A DNA stretch of 64,000 nucleotides from Ciona intestinalis (Eukaryota > Chordata > Ascidiacea > Phlebobranchia > Cionidae). Numbering within the stretch: position 1 is the first letter of the stretch; each line of letters opens with the position of its first letter. The DNA is taken from contig NC_020170.2 in assembly GCF_000224145.3 (NCBI RefSeq), positions 4,604,646 to 4,668,645 on the forward strand, read 5' to 3'. Shown in pieces: positions 13,021 to 26,200 of this stretch. The position numbers and the translations under genes were made by a program. The notes under the pieces are model-generated. The model was not told where the DNA came from. It ran no database searches and worked only from the letters and a program-made list of their open reading frames with translations.

Positions 13021-13068
13021 AGAGACCTATTATTTGGTGAAATGTGTTTCACCAAATAATAGGTCTCT
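13021..13068. repeat. Perfect 22-bp inverted repeat
   Basis: Left arm 13021-13042 (begins AGAGACCTATTATTTGG) and right arm 13047-13068 are exact reverse complements around a TGTG loop. Part of the arm (CTATTTGGTGAA) recurs just downstream near 13086. It may be a fold-back transposon remnant or a cruciform-forming site. Confidence 0.75.
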
Positions 13069-14416
13069 TAAAAATAAAAGAAACCCTATTTGGTGAATAC
13101 GCAGTGGTTTATGCTGTAAGACCAAAGCCAATGAAGAATAATTTCTTTGAACTTTCTGTGAGACTAATCCATCGGCTGCTGGCTTATAGTGTTATTTTCT
13201 TTTTTTAATTATTACTATTATTAAAATTTGTTATTATTTTGAGAGGCTACATTTAAAAAAAAATATTAGTGTTCTTATTTTTTTAGAAATTCTTCTATTT
13301 CTAAACAACATCCTTTTAGAAATGTTTGTTTTCGATTTATAAGATTAGCGATTCCGGGCCGAATTTTTGCCGTTCAAATCGAGTAGTATGCTTATGTTCT
13401 ACTTTTGTCCGGATTTCGTGGTTTGTTGGGTGAAAATTGGGTTTTTGCAATTAGGCAAACGAAATACATAAAGTATCATATATTTTTTACCAGAATAATG
13501 TATATTTGATGTATTAAATACGTTTTGCATCAGCATGGTCTTGGTAAACCCGGAATTTAATTAAAATAGCTAATAAGTGCAGGATTCATAATTCAATTTC
13601 TTAAACTTTGTCACAAACACAAGCGATACCTATTTGCTGAGAACTCCTTACAAACTTGGAAAAATGCGATAGTGTGTAAGTAGACATCGGACAAAATGTT
13701 TCGTCCTAATCGTATGCGAATTCGCACGCCCGATACTGCGTACAGTCATCTTAACACGGCAAATTATACATCAAAATAGTGGTTTGGTAAAACGTACATA
13801 ACTTTGTAAAGGATATTTGCCCAGAAACTATACACACACATTTTACATTTCCAGAGTTTCGTGATGTGGCAATATTTATCACAAAATACATCCAAGATAC
13901 AGTGTGAAAAAGGTCGTTTGCAACACTCATTATACTTGCTCCAAAATACAATATAAAATACAAAAGTTTTGTTTAGCCCGGGATACAGTAGAACATATTG
14001 CGTATCAGCTTAATCAGCAACTAAAACTAGAATTGTTCCCAGTATAAACCATACGAATATTCGGGAACGAGCATTGGCCTAGCAGAAATTGACCGTCACT
14101 TTTACCCTTCTGAATAGGTTATTAGATTAAAATACACAAAACAACAGCTGTACACAGAAGTCGGCACACATTCAATAAGATATTAAATCAATTCGCCGCC
14201 AATTTTTAAATTTAAACAAACAAAGAAGTAATAGAATTGACATCACACTTGTCACTGTTACGTCACATATACAGCTTGAAGGTGGTAATAAAACGGAAGC
14301 CAACAGTAAAAGCTAATTATCTCGTGGCTAATAGAGGTGACAGATCCAATGTGTAAAGGAGAATTGAACGAAAGCAAACACAGTAGACCAATTGCGTATT
14401 TCATGACAGACACAGG

Positions 14417-14692
14417 TAACTAAAACTTATGTTTTTTAAGTAGTTATATTTATATTGCTAAATCAATAAACAAAGGCGTTGTCTGGTGACTAAAGGCAAG
14501 TGTTACATGGCTTCATAGTCCATAGTGCACATACTGCTGGGTTATTATTAAGTATAACTAAAACCTATGTTTATATACAGTAGTTATATTTAAATCAATA
14601 AACAAAGGTGTTGTCTGGTGACCAAAGGCCGGTGTTACATGGCTTCATATATAGTCTATATTGCATATCCTGCTGGGTTATTATTCAGTATA
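14417..14692. repeat. Tandem duplication, two ~138-bp copies
   Basis: Copies at about 14417-14554 and 14555-14692 share TAACTAAAAC, AATCAATAAACAAAGG, GTTGTCTGGTGAC and TGCTGGGTTATTATT in the same order, with scattered substitutions and small indels. No coding potential. Confidence 0.8.
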
Positions 14693-14909
14693 TCAACTGT
14701 TTAATTTAGTAATTATAGCTTACACTTTACAATTACTATGTCATTAATCTGTCTTGGATAATTATTATGTTTACTTCGGACTAGTATTTATTTTACTAAG
14801 AGGCTACTGCAGTTAGCACCGGTTCTTACTAATGTTGATACCTTACCCTTACATCACATATTTTATATTTGCACATTTGGTTGTTATTATATTTCTACTC
14901 ACAAAAAAT

Positions 14910-15240
14910 TAAAACATACACATGATTAAAAGAGTAAGCGTTGTATGTAAAAATGAAACTTAAAAAAAATTAATCTGATTACATATGTTATGGTTAGAAT
15001 GTTTACAAATAGAAAAACTAAAGTATACAAATGATATAAAAAGTAAATGCGGCATGTAAAAATGGACAATATTAAGAAGAGAAACCACCAGTTCAGATTA
15101 TGTTGAAAAAATCACATTACTACTTATTTTAAGGGTAGGAAAATTATGTTATACAAATGACTTAAAAAGTAAAGGTTGTTTCATACAGCTTGTATGTAAA
15201 AATGAGACATTATAAAAATGAAAACCACCAATTTTAATTG
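14910..15240. repeat. Degenerate repeat, about three units
   Basis: Phrases such as ATACAAATGA, AAAAGTAA, TTGTATGTAAAAATG and GAAACCACCA recur in order with about 100-140 base spacing. Strongly diverged and AT-rich. Confidence 0.45.
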
Positions 15241-15592
15241 TGTAAAAAAATAAGCAAGTTCCATATTTTTCAGTTAGAAAATGAGCTGTTATTATATTTC
15301 TACATACAGTTCTATGGAAAAAAGGATACAAATTATTCAAATCGGTAAATGTGGGAAAATTGGCAATAAAAAGTGAGAAAGTACAATTTTTAATTGTTAT
15401 GAAAACATAGTTACAGGGTAAAAATAGATATGTATACATATTATTTTACAAAAGAATAAAAAGGCACACAAATTCATATAACCAACCGAATTTATCATGT
15501 CAGGTTTATACAGAATAGTGTAGCAAGAAGGGACATATATATTCTATGTATGAAAAATTTAGAAAAGTGCACATTACAACAAAATGCAAAAT

Positions 15593-18500
15593 TTACCTAA
15601 AGCAACGATTGCAAACTTTAAGCTCTTGCAGCAGATCGGTAAGCTGATTAGTAAGATCAAGAGGCATAGGATTATTTGAAGCTTTTACATGTAGACACAA
15701 TTTCAAAGCTTTGTCATACAAATTTTGTACCTTCCCCTTAAGTACGCTGCTGCTAAAATTACATACCGCCCATGCCCGCGTTGCAAATGGTATATCTATG
15801 TTGCAACCATTAATCACATTAAAAAACTTTTCATAGCAACGAATCGCTTGTGCATGATCTCCTATTGCTGCATAGAACTTCCCACAGTACACTATACATT
15901 TGAAAGCAACCATCTGGTCTGTGCAAGTAATAGCCACTTGATAGAGCTCCTCGCACACTGACTTGCCCTCTTCAATGAAATCGTTGTTGGCAGTATCTGG
16001 AAACCAAAAACATTACTTTACTATGAAATCTTGCATAAAATTTCAAAATATAAGAGATATGGTTGGTTTTGTCTTTTCACACATTTTTCTGTAGGGTGTA
16101 ACACAAACTGCTTTTATTAAAAAGTTTTTGGCTTCTGTTTTTACCATAAGCATGTTATAACAACTGTCGTTTTACCCTTACTTTACAGGTTTTGACAATT
16201 TTGTGTACGACTATTGATACCGTGACTGAAGAGACCAAATCATTTACTCAATATTTTTAACAATAACATTAGTAAAATGTACAAATCCACTGATAATTAC
16301 CTCTAACCATCTTAGTATGTATTCTGGCAAGATGTCTTTTAATGTTCATCATGTTGTACGGACTTCCCTTTGTTTCCATGACCAAACCATGTTCGTAAAG
16401 TCGTTTTTCTACACCTACTGGAGGTTCTACAGCTTCCGAACACATCTCCTTTGCTCTTGTTAGATAAGCAGTCTTTTCATCTGACTCCAACAGTTGATAA
16501 AATAGTAAGATAATGGGAACTGCACCCCCCGTGCGCGAAATGTGCTCAAACAAGAGACTGATATTAGAAAGGTGATGACACTGCAATGATAGCGCATAGG
16601 CAAAATCTGACATCCACAGTTTCTGTTTATGCTTTTCTGACTGGCATGTGGTCATGATAAATTCCCATTCTACTTAAACTGTGAAGAATGGAGGCCAACC
16701 GTTCCGTGAAAAATATCTTGGCATATTCCTTTTCTTCAAGGCAAACACCACAATCTCTCAGCATCTGAAGAATATCTACTGTGGTGGATGGTTTTTTTTT
16801 TAAAGCTTTTTCGACTTTTTCAAAAGTTTGTAACTGATCCGGGCGACAAATATCTTTCAAATATTTAAAGCCATCACTCTCAGGTCTGAACACAAAAACT
16901 TTGCACTCATATTTATCAATAAACCCTTGTGGCAGCTGCAAGCCGGCATTTGCACATTGTTGCACCAAATCACGGGCACAGGCATCAATGTCTTCAGTTT
17001 GAGATCTTCCCAGAAATTCACGAAATGAAACTTTTTGTCCGAGCGCAACTTCATAAACAATCTCAAACGCTTTTCCCAAAAACTCCTCGCATATATACTT
17101 GTACTCATGTGACTTTGTGCATCCAACACCACCAAAAACCTCGTATATGTGACTGAGGAGTAATTTAAACTCCTTATCAGATGGAATCTGTACGTCCACT
17201 TTTTGTGTATGCTCCAGAAGCCGTAGAAGGTGTGGCAAAAGCTTAAGAGTCTGTTTTGCATACACCTGACCTCTCATGTCCTTAGAACTCACAGAGGCAA
17301 TCACTTCTATAGCACATTTAACAGGATTAAAATCCTCAATCCATTCTGGTTGTTTGGCGACACGAAATGCATGAAAAACCACCTCATGAAATGTCATGTC
17401 TTTATCCTCACCATTTTCAAGGACACATAGTTCGTGGGTCTTGACTTTATTTATGATTAATCCAGCTTCAGTTGTGTTTTTGTTTCGAATATTTGACACC
17501 TGTGAAGTCCTAAAATACTGACAAAACCTTTCAACCACAAACCGTGGAACACAAGTAAAGTGCAAGTAAGATAAACAAGTCATTACTTTCCAGGTTTGCA
17601 ACTCTTTTGCATTATCCGGGGACTCAGGTCTAAATGGCATGATAATGGCCTGGAACATATCCTTAGCACTAGAACCATACTCCTCAATTAATAGCTCTGA
17701 TACATCTTCATAGGCTGAGACCTCATCATTTTCAACAATATCTATATATTCAGTGTAATTTATCATAGCATTATTGCAGTATGCCTTAGCAGTACGCAAA
17801 CCCAAGGGTGAGCCACTAAATCTTTCAAAAATTTTGATGGCTGCAATTTCATTGTTCTCATTTGTATCAGTGAAAAGATACTTAATAGCTTCACCTTTAG
17901 TAAATCCCATTACTTTCCTGGTAAAGTATCGGCCAACCCCTGCATTGAACAACCGAGTAATCTCTTCTTGCTGCATCGTTGTAGGTTGGACACGGGTGGC
18001 AATATAAACATGGATGGGTGGTTTTGGTGATCAGAAGTGACAGAAATATTTGCAAGTGATCGCTGGAAATCCATAAATAATTCCATGTCATCTTCATTTA
18101 GATTTCTTCTAGTTACATCTTCAGCCACAATCAGAACTGGAACATTGCTTGATTGCAGCAAGTCAACAAAAGACTGAGCACGTTCATTATCCAAATCACC
18201 TATTATGCTATCTATAGGAACACCTGAGTGAGCTAGTCCATTCCCATATATTCTCTGCACCAATTCTTTGAATGATTTCTTTATTTTATGCCTTTTATCA
18301 TCACACTCAATGTGCCATTTAACACTAACTTCAACTTCAACTTCTGAAAATGGGAACTCCTGGGCAAGCATGCGCATTATTTGGGACTTCCCTGTCCCTG
18401 GAAATCCGGAGCAATGTATAATAGCATTGTTAGTTACATTGTGTACAGCAAGTGCTTGCAATTCTTGAAACTTTTCTGTAGTTTGGAAATGAGATATAGG

Positions 18501-19159
18501 CTGGCCCAGTTGGCAAATGGAAGTGGGAGGTTGTACATTTGGCTGTTCCATACTACCTGGTATTAATGGAAAACCAATTAAACCTAACCTATATTAGTAT
18601 TACAGACACTGAAAACAGCCATTAGTAAAGGCAAATTAAAAAAATAATAACTTAACAGGAAAAATAACAGGAACTAGCAAATAAGACTCAAATAAACTTT
18701 ATTCTCAGTTTATCCTGCCACAAATAAAATAATCTTTCCAGCATTCCAAGCACTTTTACAGATTTTTTAATAACTAAGAGTTTAACTAGACCAGTGGTTC
18801 TTCAGCCCAGTATTTTTATTTTACCCATGACAGAAAAGCTTGAAGGCACAGTGATTTAGGCTTTACTGGTTTACTTCCTCTACCACACAGCTTAAGTATT
18901 AATGTATCATAGTGTAGAAACCACTGCACGAGATAAACACTAAACTGTTACATAAGCATATGGGTACTAGCTTTAACCATTGTAGTTCAGGGATATAAAA
19001 CAAGCTTCTTCGCATAGGGTAAACCAAATCTGGTTTAATTATTAAGCCACAAAAAACGTATGCTTGTTTACCTTGATTAACAATAATGCTGGAGATGTTA
19101 GAATCACTTAAATTGAAAACTTCAGTGTTGACTACAATACTGCTTGTAGTACTTTCCAT
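15593..19159 (-). CDS. NB-ARC-type STAND NTPase with TPR-like C-terminus (paralogue 2), two frame breaks
   Basis: Three exons mirror paralogue 1: 19072-19159 (start MESTTSSIVV), 16301-18556 and 15593-15996, about 915 residues if the breaks are ignored. Walker A is GFPGTGKSQ, Walker B VLIVAEDV, the sensor region HVYIATR, and FSGSPLG is present. The last exon has TPR-like AIRCYEKFFN. The central exon changes frame twice. Near 18022-18032 one base appears lost, shown by IHVYIATR continuing in another frame; near 16645-16655 one base appears gained. The two shifts cancel, and both flanks and the 1.37 kb between align with paralogue 1. Assembly errors or a polymorphic null allele explain this best. 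Long intact stretches argue against an old pseudogene. Expected product: a cytosolic nucleotide-dependent switch of unknown role. Confidence 0.78.
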
Positions 19160-19647
19160 TTCTACAAAGGAAAAATTAATAGCTAATTTTTCAGGGTAAA
19201 ATATAATACACAAAGTCAATACAAATAATAGCATACAAAATTTTAATATAAAACTACAGATATTGCATTTATAAGAATTAATCATCATACAGCTTATCCT
19301 TCAGCATTAAAACTAACTAAACCTTAACTTCTATACCACAACCACACATCCTATACTGAGCATACTGCTCCCACACAGGCCACTCACTTGTTTACACAGC
19401 ACAATGCCACGGTAGAATTCCCCTCTTTGCCCCAGCGTCGATATATGTTCCGACTTTTCTCTGTATTCTGTATGCCCTATTGAGTTTCACGGAATTCAGT
19501 CTAGGGGCAGACAAAGGCACGAGCCTAGTCGCTAGACCAAACTATACGAACTGTTAATAACACACTGTTAATATACAAGCACTGTTCGTTTTTGTGATTG
19601 TATATATCATTAAGCATTTATATTGATTAAACAAGCTACCAGAAGTC

Positions 19648-19713
19648 CAGAAACAATTAGTCGGCAGTGCATGCCATACCAAGAAACAATTAGTCGGCAG
19701 TGCATGCCACACC
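19648..19713. repeat. 33-bp direct tandem repeat
   Basis: AGAAACAATTAGTCGGCAG followed by TGCATGCCA and ACC occurs at 19648-19680 and again at 19681-19713 with one internal difference. Confidence 0.85.
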
Positions 19714-19950
19714 TGAAACTGTTACGACGTAAACAAAGGTAAATCACTGGCTGTGCCCTGAGGTAAAACGGTTTACCGGTAAAACACGCATTTAGGTGTT
19801 CAGCAATGCAAACCAAACGATCAAACAAAGACCAACAGCCCAGATGATGATGCGAAATACTTTCCTAGCTAATTATTAATCGTCTTGAAACATTAGCGCC
19901 GCACGAAACTATGGCGTCGAAGGTAAAAAGGAAATTGCGCTTGAATAGTG

Positions 19951-20035
19951 TGACGTCATAGACAAACGCGAAAGGAAGAAGGGGAAAGTTTTCCAGTCAT
20001 GTGACGTCGTGAATCGATTGCACTGTGACGCATCA
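19951..20035 (-). promoter_or_regulatory. Candidate promoter of NTPase 2 with clustered CRE-like sites
   Basis: A perfect TGACGTCA at 19951-19958, a near match TGACGTCG at about 20002-20009 and TGACGCATCA near 20028 fall within 85 bases, about 0.8-0.9 kb upstream of the NTPase start codon. These are bZIP (CREB/ATF) type sites. Function is inferred from motif clustering only. Confidence 0.35.
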
Positions 20036-20185
20036 CCAAATGAACGGGGCCACTGTTTTGCCGCTGTCAGTGTATATACATACGCAAGCCTGCATATACG
20101 CGAAGCATTTATATACGCAAGCCTGCATCCTTCTCAATGATATTTCCAAATGTTTTTTTTTAAACAGGAAACAATAAATGTACAT

Positions 20186-20191
20186 TTTATT
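20186..20191 (-). terminator. Poly(A) signal of CUB gene C
   Basis: TTTATT on plus reads AATAAA on minus, about 46 bases after the stop at 20237. Confidence 0.55.
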
Positions 20192-20236
20192 ATATTTTTG
20201 CATCACCTCAGAGTAACGTTACACTAGCAAAAAACT

Positions 20237-23200
20237 TTACAATCGAAAGCTCTGTCTCCGCTGGACGTGGCGTTTCAGAAATTCGCTCTCGACTGGCAGC
20301 TTAGCCATAGAAGCGGATCGTTTTAGCCCTTCTGATTGCTGCGTCGGTACTGGAGTCAAATCACCCATGCTCTTTGCCGCGTCCATTCCCTGTAGCTCTT
20401 GCATCATGTATGCAGCCTGCTGCCGTTGCTGGCGCATCATCTCGTCGTAGTTGGGCCTTTGAATACTGCGCCACAGCCATGGGCGGGACATAGTACACAG
20501 ATGACATTGGATCTATTTGTGTGCTGTATATTGGTTCAGGGTTATGGGCTGGAACTTCGCCATAAGGGTTTTCTCCACGATAGAAGCTGTAGTTGTTCAT
20601 TTCTTCGATCTTTCGTATTTTAAAGCTTGCATGTTCTGGGTGGCGGTTTGTAGACCTAGCAGACTGGAACGACTGAACCGAAAGTGTATCATCCTCTGGG
20701 CACCGACTGAATAAGAAAATAATGTCATATGTTTTAATCACTCACATAAAACTTATATTTCGATCTTAAATTTGAATAAACCTTCCTAAATCTACATTGT
20801 AAAATCCAATTCACAAAGCACCAATGTTTACCTTCTGTAAAAATCCCACTGCGGATCATATCTTCCAGTTGAGTTGGTTTCTATAGCAACGGAATCGTAA
20901 GTGCAAGGCTGGCAGTATCGTTCATCATCCACAGAGTTGCCCTTCGCTTCTTCCTCTATTTCATCTGTAGCAATACACAAATGTCATAAACTGATATGGA
21001 AAACAAGGGCCTAAATAAAAAAAAAGGATAATAGAAATGATTATTAATGTGAAAAAAAATACTCAATGTAGATTTACTAGTAAAAGCAACATTAACACCA
21101 AATATATACATAAATAATACTTAATTAACCGCTGCACCTTTGTTTCTATATTCTAAGTAAGTCATTTTCTACATTGTGCAACGAGGCACAGCGGCCTGTA
21201 CGTGGGCCACATTTGGCCTGGATTTGGGCCACATTTGGCCCATAATGTCCCAAAATTTACTTACCTTCGAACGTTACACTTCTACTACAACCACATCCAC
21301 TTTTACGTCGCTGGAATTTCGGTGAATAACCAGGAAGAGATAATTTATCTCCTGCCATGTAAGTTGATTCTGCAGGTTTATAAATGTCGTCATCGGGCTT
21401 CTTTTTTTCTTTTCCCTCTTTTCCTCGAAATTCATCGTATCTTTTTCGTAGTCGTCTAAAATGAAAACCCAATAACCAAAACTGTACGGTTGTAAAAAAA
21501 TCTTTAAAATAAATATTTTTTATGGAAACGCTTAGTAAACAAAGCAACCGCTAGGGAACCAATTATAGCCAAGCCAGGCGAGATTTGACATTTTTTATTT
21601 CCTCAGCTATTTCACCACTTGCCGATGAAAAAACGCCACTGTGTTGATTGTAATTGCTGTTCGCGAAATCAGTTGTAATGTGTAGCAGTTCGTATTAGTA
21701 GAACTGTGTTGTAGTCTGTATATATAAAGCATACTGTTGCCCAAGAAAGTTGTTTTAAAGACGTACTATAGCGGGGAATGAACTATTTCAAGGTATGTAT
21801 ACGTTCTATTCTTGGTTTGATACATTACATCCATTAATACGAGTATTTTGAAATTCTAAATATTAAATGTAAAGTTTTACTTTCTGAAAAGGAATGCAAG
21901 TCCCATGAGTACAATCATTACACATAATAAGCCGATCAGAACGTAGATTCCAACGCTTGGTGACGAGGGTGGGCTTGTATCGTCTGTAAATAATATATTT
22001 TATAAACCTGTATGTCGATACTCGTTAGTTACTTGTTTAAAGGTGTAGATACTCGTTTAAAGGTGGTAACTCCATATATTTTTTATGATTCGTCGACGTA
22101 GGTCACCAAAATAGCTGTGGTTTATCTAATTTGAGTTTGTATTTAATTCGAGGTACTTGTTGCATGTAGAAACACAGTTNNNNNNNNNNNNNNNNNNNNN
22201 NNNNNNNNNNNNNNNNNNNNNNNNNNNNNATTCTAAGTAAGTAATTTTCTACATTGTGCAACGAGGCACAGCGGCCTGTACGTGGGCCATATTTGGCCTG
22301 GATTTGGGCCACATATGGCCCATAATGTCCCAAAAGTTACTTACCTTCGAACGTTACACTTCTACTACAACCACATCCACTTTTACGTCGTTGAAATTTC
22401 GGTGAATAACCAGGAAGAGATAATTTATCTCCTGCCATGTAAGTTGATTCTGCAGGTTTATAAATGTCGTCATCGGGCTTCTTTTTTTCTTTTCCCTCTT
22501 TTCCTCGAAATTCATCGTATCTTTTTCGCAGCCGTCTAAAATGAAAACCCAATAACCAAAACTGTACGGTATATTGTAAAAAAAACTTTAAAATAAATAT
22601 TTTTTATGGAAACGCTTAGTAAACAAAACAACCGCTAGGGAACCAATTATAGCCAAGCCAGGCGAGAGTTGACATTTTTATTTCCTCAGCTATTTCACCA
22701 CTTGCCGCTGAAAAAACGCCGCTGTGTTGATTGTAATTGCTGTTCGCGAAATCAGTTGTAATGTGTAGCAGTTCGTATTAGTAGAACTGTGTTGTAGTCT
22801 GTATATATAAAGCATACTGTTGTCCAAGAAAATTGTTTTAAAGACGTACTATAGCGGGGAATGAACTATTTCAAGGTATGTATACGTTCTATTTTTGGTT
22901 TGATACATTACATCCATCAATACGAGTATTTTGAAATTCTAAATATTAAATGTAAAGTTTTACTTTCTGAAAAGGAATGCAAGTCCCATGAGTACAATCA
23001 TTACACATAATAAGCCGATCAGAACGTAGATTCCAACGCTTGGTGACGAGGGTGGGCTTGTATCGTCTGTAAATAATATATTTTATAAACCTGTATGTCG
23101 ATACTCGTTAGTTACTTGTTTAAAGGTGTAGATACTCGTTTAAAGGTGGTAACTCCATATATTTTTTATGATTCGTCGACGTAGGTCACCAAAATAGCTG

Positions 23201-26200
23201 TGGTTTATCTAATTTGAGTTTGTATTTAATTCGAGGTACTTGTTGCATGTAGAAACACAGTTTTTAATAAGGTGTAGAAAGTACAAGATCTCAATTTATA
23301 GTTCTGTGGGGTTAAAATGGGGTGAGAAAATAGAGTGAAAAGGTATCCCATCTTCCCCCACCCTACTATATAGGGTATAAAAGCTTACCAATAATTTGCG
23401 GTTGACGATTAGGTCCATATATATTCTGGCCAGGTCTTTGATAAGTAGGTGGAGCTCTGGTTCGTATTGGTTGTCGAACCCTGTTGTTAGGTGTAGGCGT
23501 TCTTCGGATGATGGGCCTGTTATGTAGATGTTGATTATTGCGATGTGACGACTTATGTATTGTTAAGCTGTGCATGGAACATGCTATGTAATAAATAAGT
23601 ATTCTGCCTCAGTATTATGACTTTCGTATGATAAATATAAAACCGTTGACGTATATTTCACAAGAGGGCAATAGGATTGACAATGTGCGTTTCTCTTTAA
23701 ATGCGATACTCCAATGTCAATGCCCGCTCATATAATTAGCTGGTACGTCACTAAAATATACCTTTGTGTGGTCGTCGGCCTTCGAGTTGTTGTGATTCGG
23801 CCATGAAATTTTAGACTTCTTTCTGCGAAATAAAATTGGATGAATGAATCGTATTTAAACTGACGTGGCGGGTCAACCACATAGTCGTTATAACAACCGG
23901 TGTTCTGTTTCACACACTTCTTGCCTGTTTACGAGTTACGACGTGTGTAACTTTGGAGGCAGACGCACTAATCATTTTGCCTCGCCGCAGGTCGAATGAT
24001 TTAGCTATATAATTTTAGTTTGAGATAGGAAGCAAGTTTGACCAGCCAATAAACTAAGAAGTACAAAAATGCGATTAGTTAGTATATACTTACGCCTCAA
24101 ACCAGCTTGTACGGTCAACGGCTCGGAGCGAACGAAGGCCCGAAAACCTCTGTGACTGATTATTGTTGTGTCTCCTTGTATATCCAGTCTCAAACTGTTT
24201 GCTGTAAAGTGTGATATTGAATAAACTTTCACGAATATAAAATCTTCATCCCTGGTACATATACGCTTTTACTGAGGGATTAACCAAATGATTTCAGTGT
24301 GTTTACCTCTGACCACACTAAATTGATTTCGCAGCCGAAACGCTTACTCTATTAAACATTTGCATTCAAACTACGCTAATACACACAGTCTCATTTTAAA
24401 TCCAAACGGAACTTATAAAATTCCTATAATAGCAATAGAGCAATTTAAACCTATAACCATAGTACTTACACATAGACACGTAATCCCCGGGTATTTGATC
24501 GCCACAAAATCGTCCCTGACTTTTCTGCAACTGCAAATCAATGACGTCAACAAACTGTGTCCCACATCGCCCCGCCTCCCCGGGTTGTAGATCAATATCG
24601 TAGAAAGAAATACGAATTCTTGTGTTTCTTGCGGAAAAGAATCTGAATCCAAAATATTTCTTAAAAACCGTAATTTCAACTTGTCTGGACAGACCCGAAA
24701 ATAATAGAACAGATTTTATTACAAAATTAAACAAATAGTATATCTTAAATGATTTTTAAGATGTTTTCAAACTCTTCGTATTTCTTAAAACGGGATAAAT
24801 GTGTTATTAAGCCTACTGGACTCTAGGTCCCGTAGCGCGCCACTTTATAGAACCTCCATACCCCTCTTTAATAGACAGACATGTGTATGCCTCAAACTAA
24901 ACTAATCAAATGATCAACACAACGTTTGATTCGTGCATTTCGACATCTGTCCCGTGGTATACGTATCTCATTGGCATTCAATGTTACTTTCAACTTACAT
25001 CCATGAGCATTGCATCTGCCCAACGATCGCCTCCGGGTAACCTCGGTTACTTATCATTGCCCAGCTGTTTGTAATCTCCATGTTGTTCATGCAATGAACC
25101 CCTGGAATTAATAATAGATAATTACACTGTTGTAATATGAAACAAATATAATAATCTTCATAAAGGCCACACTGGTTTTCTATACATTGCAACGTCCTTC
25201 GCTTGAAGTAATGAGCTAATCCTGGAATGAATCCAAGGACCCATGGCCACGCTGCGGGACCTCACTCATATAGAATAGATGGACTAAATATGGTCTAATT
25301 CCTATGTCCATAGAATAAAACTACTTTCGCATTAGTTGTTGACATACACGGGAATATAAATATTTACATGATGGTTCCTGAAGAGGGGCTTCTCCTGGCA
25401 GTCTTCGTGAAGGAGGTGTTATCAACTCCGATGGTTCAAGAGGACGCCTGTTTATACAGAGATGAATTGAAGGCATTTTATACAGATCTTCCACTGTGTG
25501 TCAGTAATAAAAGGTTCTTCAAAGTTTCTCTACAAAATGACACTCAGAGACCCAGGATATGGATACAATTTCATGAAACTAAAACTATCATCTTCAACGA
25601 TGTCAATTTTAGTTATTAACTCTCTTGCATCCCCTTTATACGTCTATGATTTATCCTACTTGTATTTCTCCATTTTCCTCTCTATATCCCCATGTTACCT
25701 GAAATGTAGATCTCGCCCGCTTGTTTTTTTCCATATATGTTTATTGGCCACCATTCCTACAGCCAGTTACAATTTGCTCACAGTTATATCGTTACCTCTG
25801 TACGGTGCTGGGTCTTCTATTGCCTGAACCACCCCGGTTATTTCCACTTGCAATTGGTCGTCTTCTTGTCACAACTGAAGGTCTCCATCTTCCCCCAACT
25901 ACACAAAAATATTTCAATTAACTAAAAATTATTTTAACTCGACTATTTTAGATACTTTTCAAGTTCGATTTACTGTTAAGCCATTTCTGGTAAAGATGGA
26001 ACACCTTTTCATATAGACCGTTGGTAATTGTTTAAAACAAAATCAGAATATTTGGATATAATGTGCTATAGGTGTCCCATCTTACCCCACAGTACTTTAA
26101 ATTACTGCTTACTATACCTGTTGGTGCTGGAGTTACTCTGTTATTTCGATTCCTGTTGTTATTCCTTCTCTGCTGGGTATTAACTAAGACAACACAGAAC

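Larger units (their letters stand above)
12734..15592. other. Spacer between the two NTPase genes
   Basis: About 2.9 kb that should contain the promoter of NTPase 1 and the 3' end of NTPase 2. It holds a perfect 22-bp hairpin (13021-13068), a tandem duplication of about 138 bp (14417-14692) and a degenerate repeat (14910-15240). No supported gene. Confidence 0.6.
19160..20236. other. Upstream region of NTPase 2, convergent with no gene
   Basis: Lies 5' of the NTPase at 15593-19159 and 3' of the CUB gene ending at 20237. It contains CRE-like sites near 19951-20035, a direct repeat at 19648-19713, a short repeated block near 20075-20130 (TATACGCAAGCCTGCAT), and AATAAA (minus strand) at 20186-20191. 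No supported exon. Confidence 0.55.

Noticed and set aside
16301..18556. Programmed ribosomal frameshifting in NTPase 2
   Set aside because: It would need both a minus-one and a plus-one event; no clear slip heptamer with a structure at either site, and paralogue 1 has one open frame.
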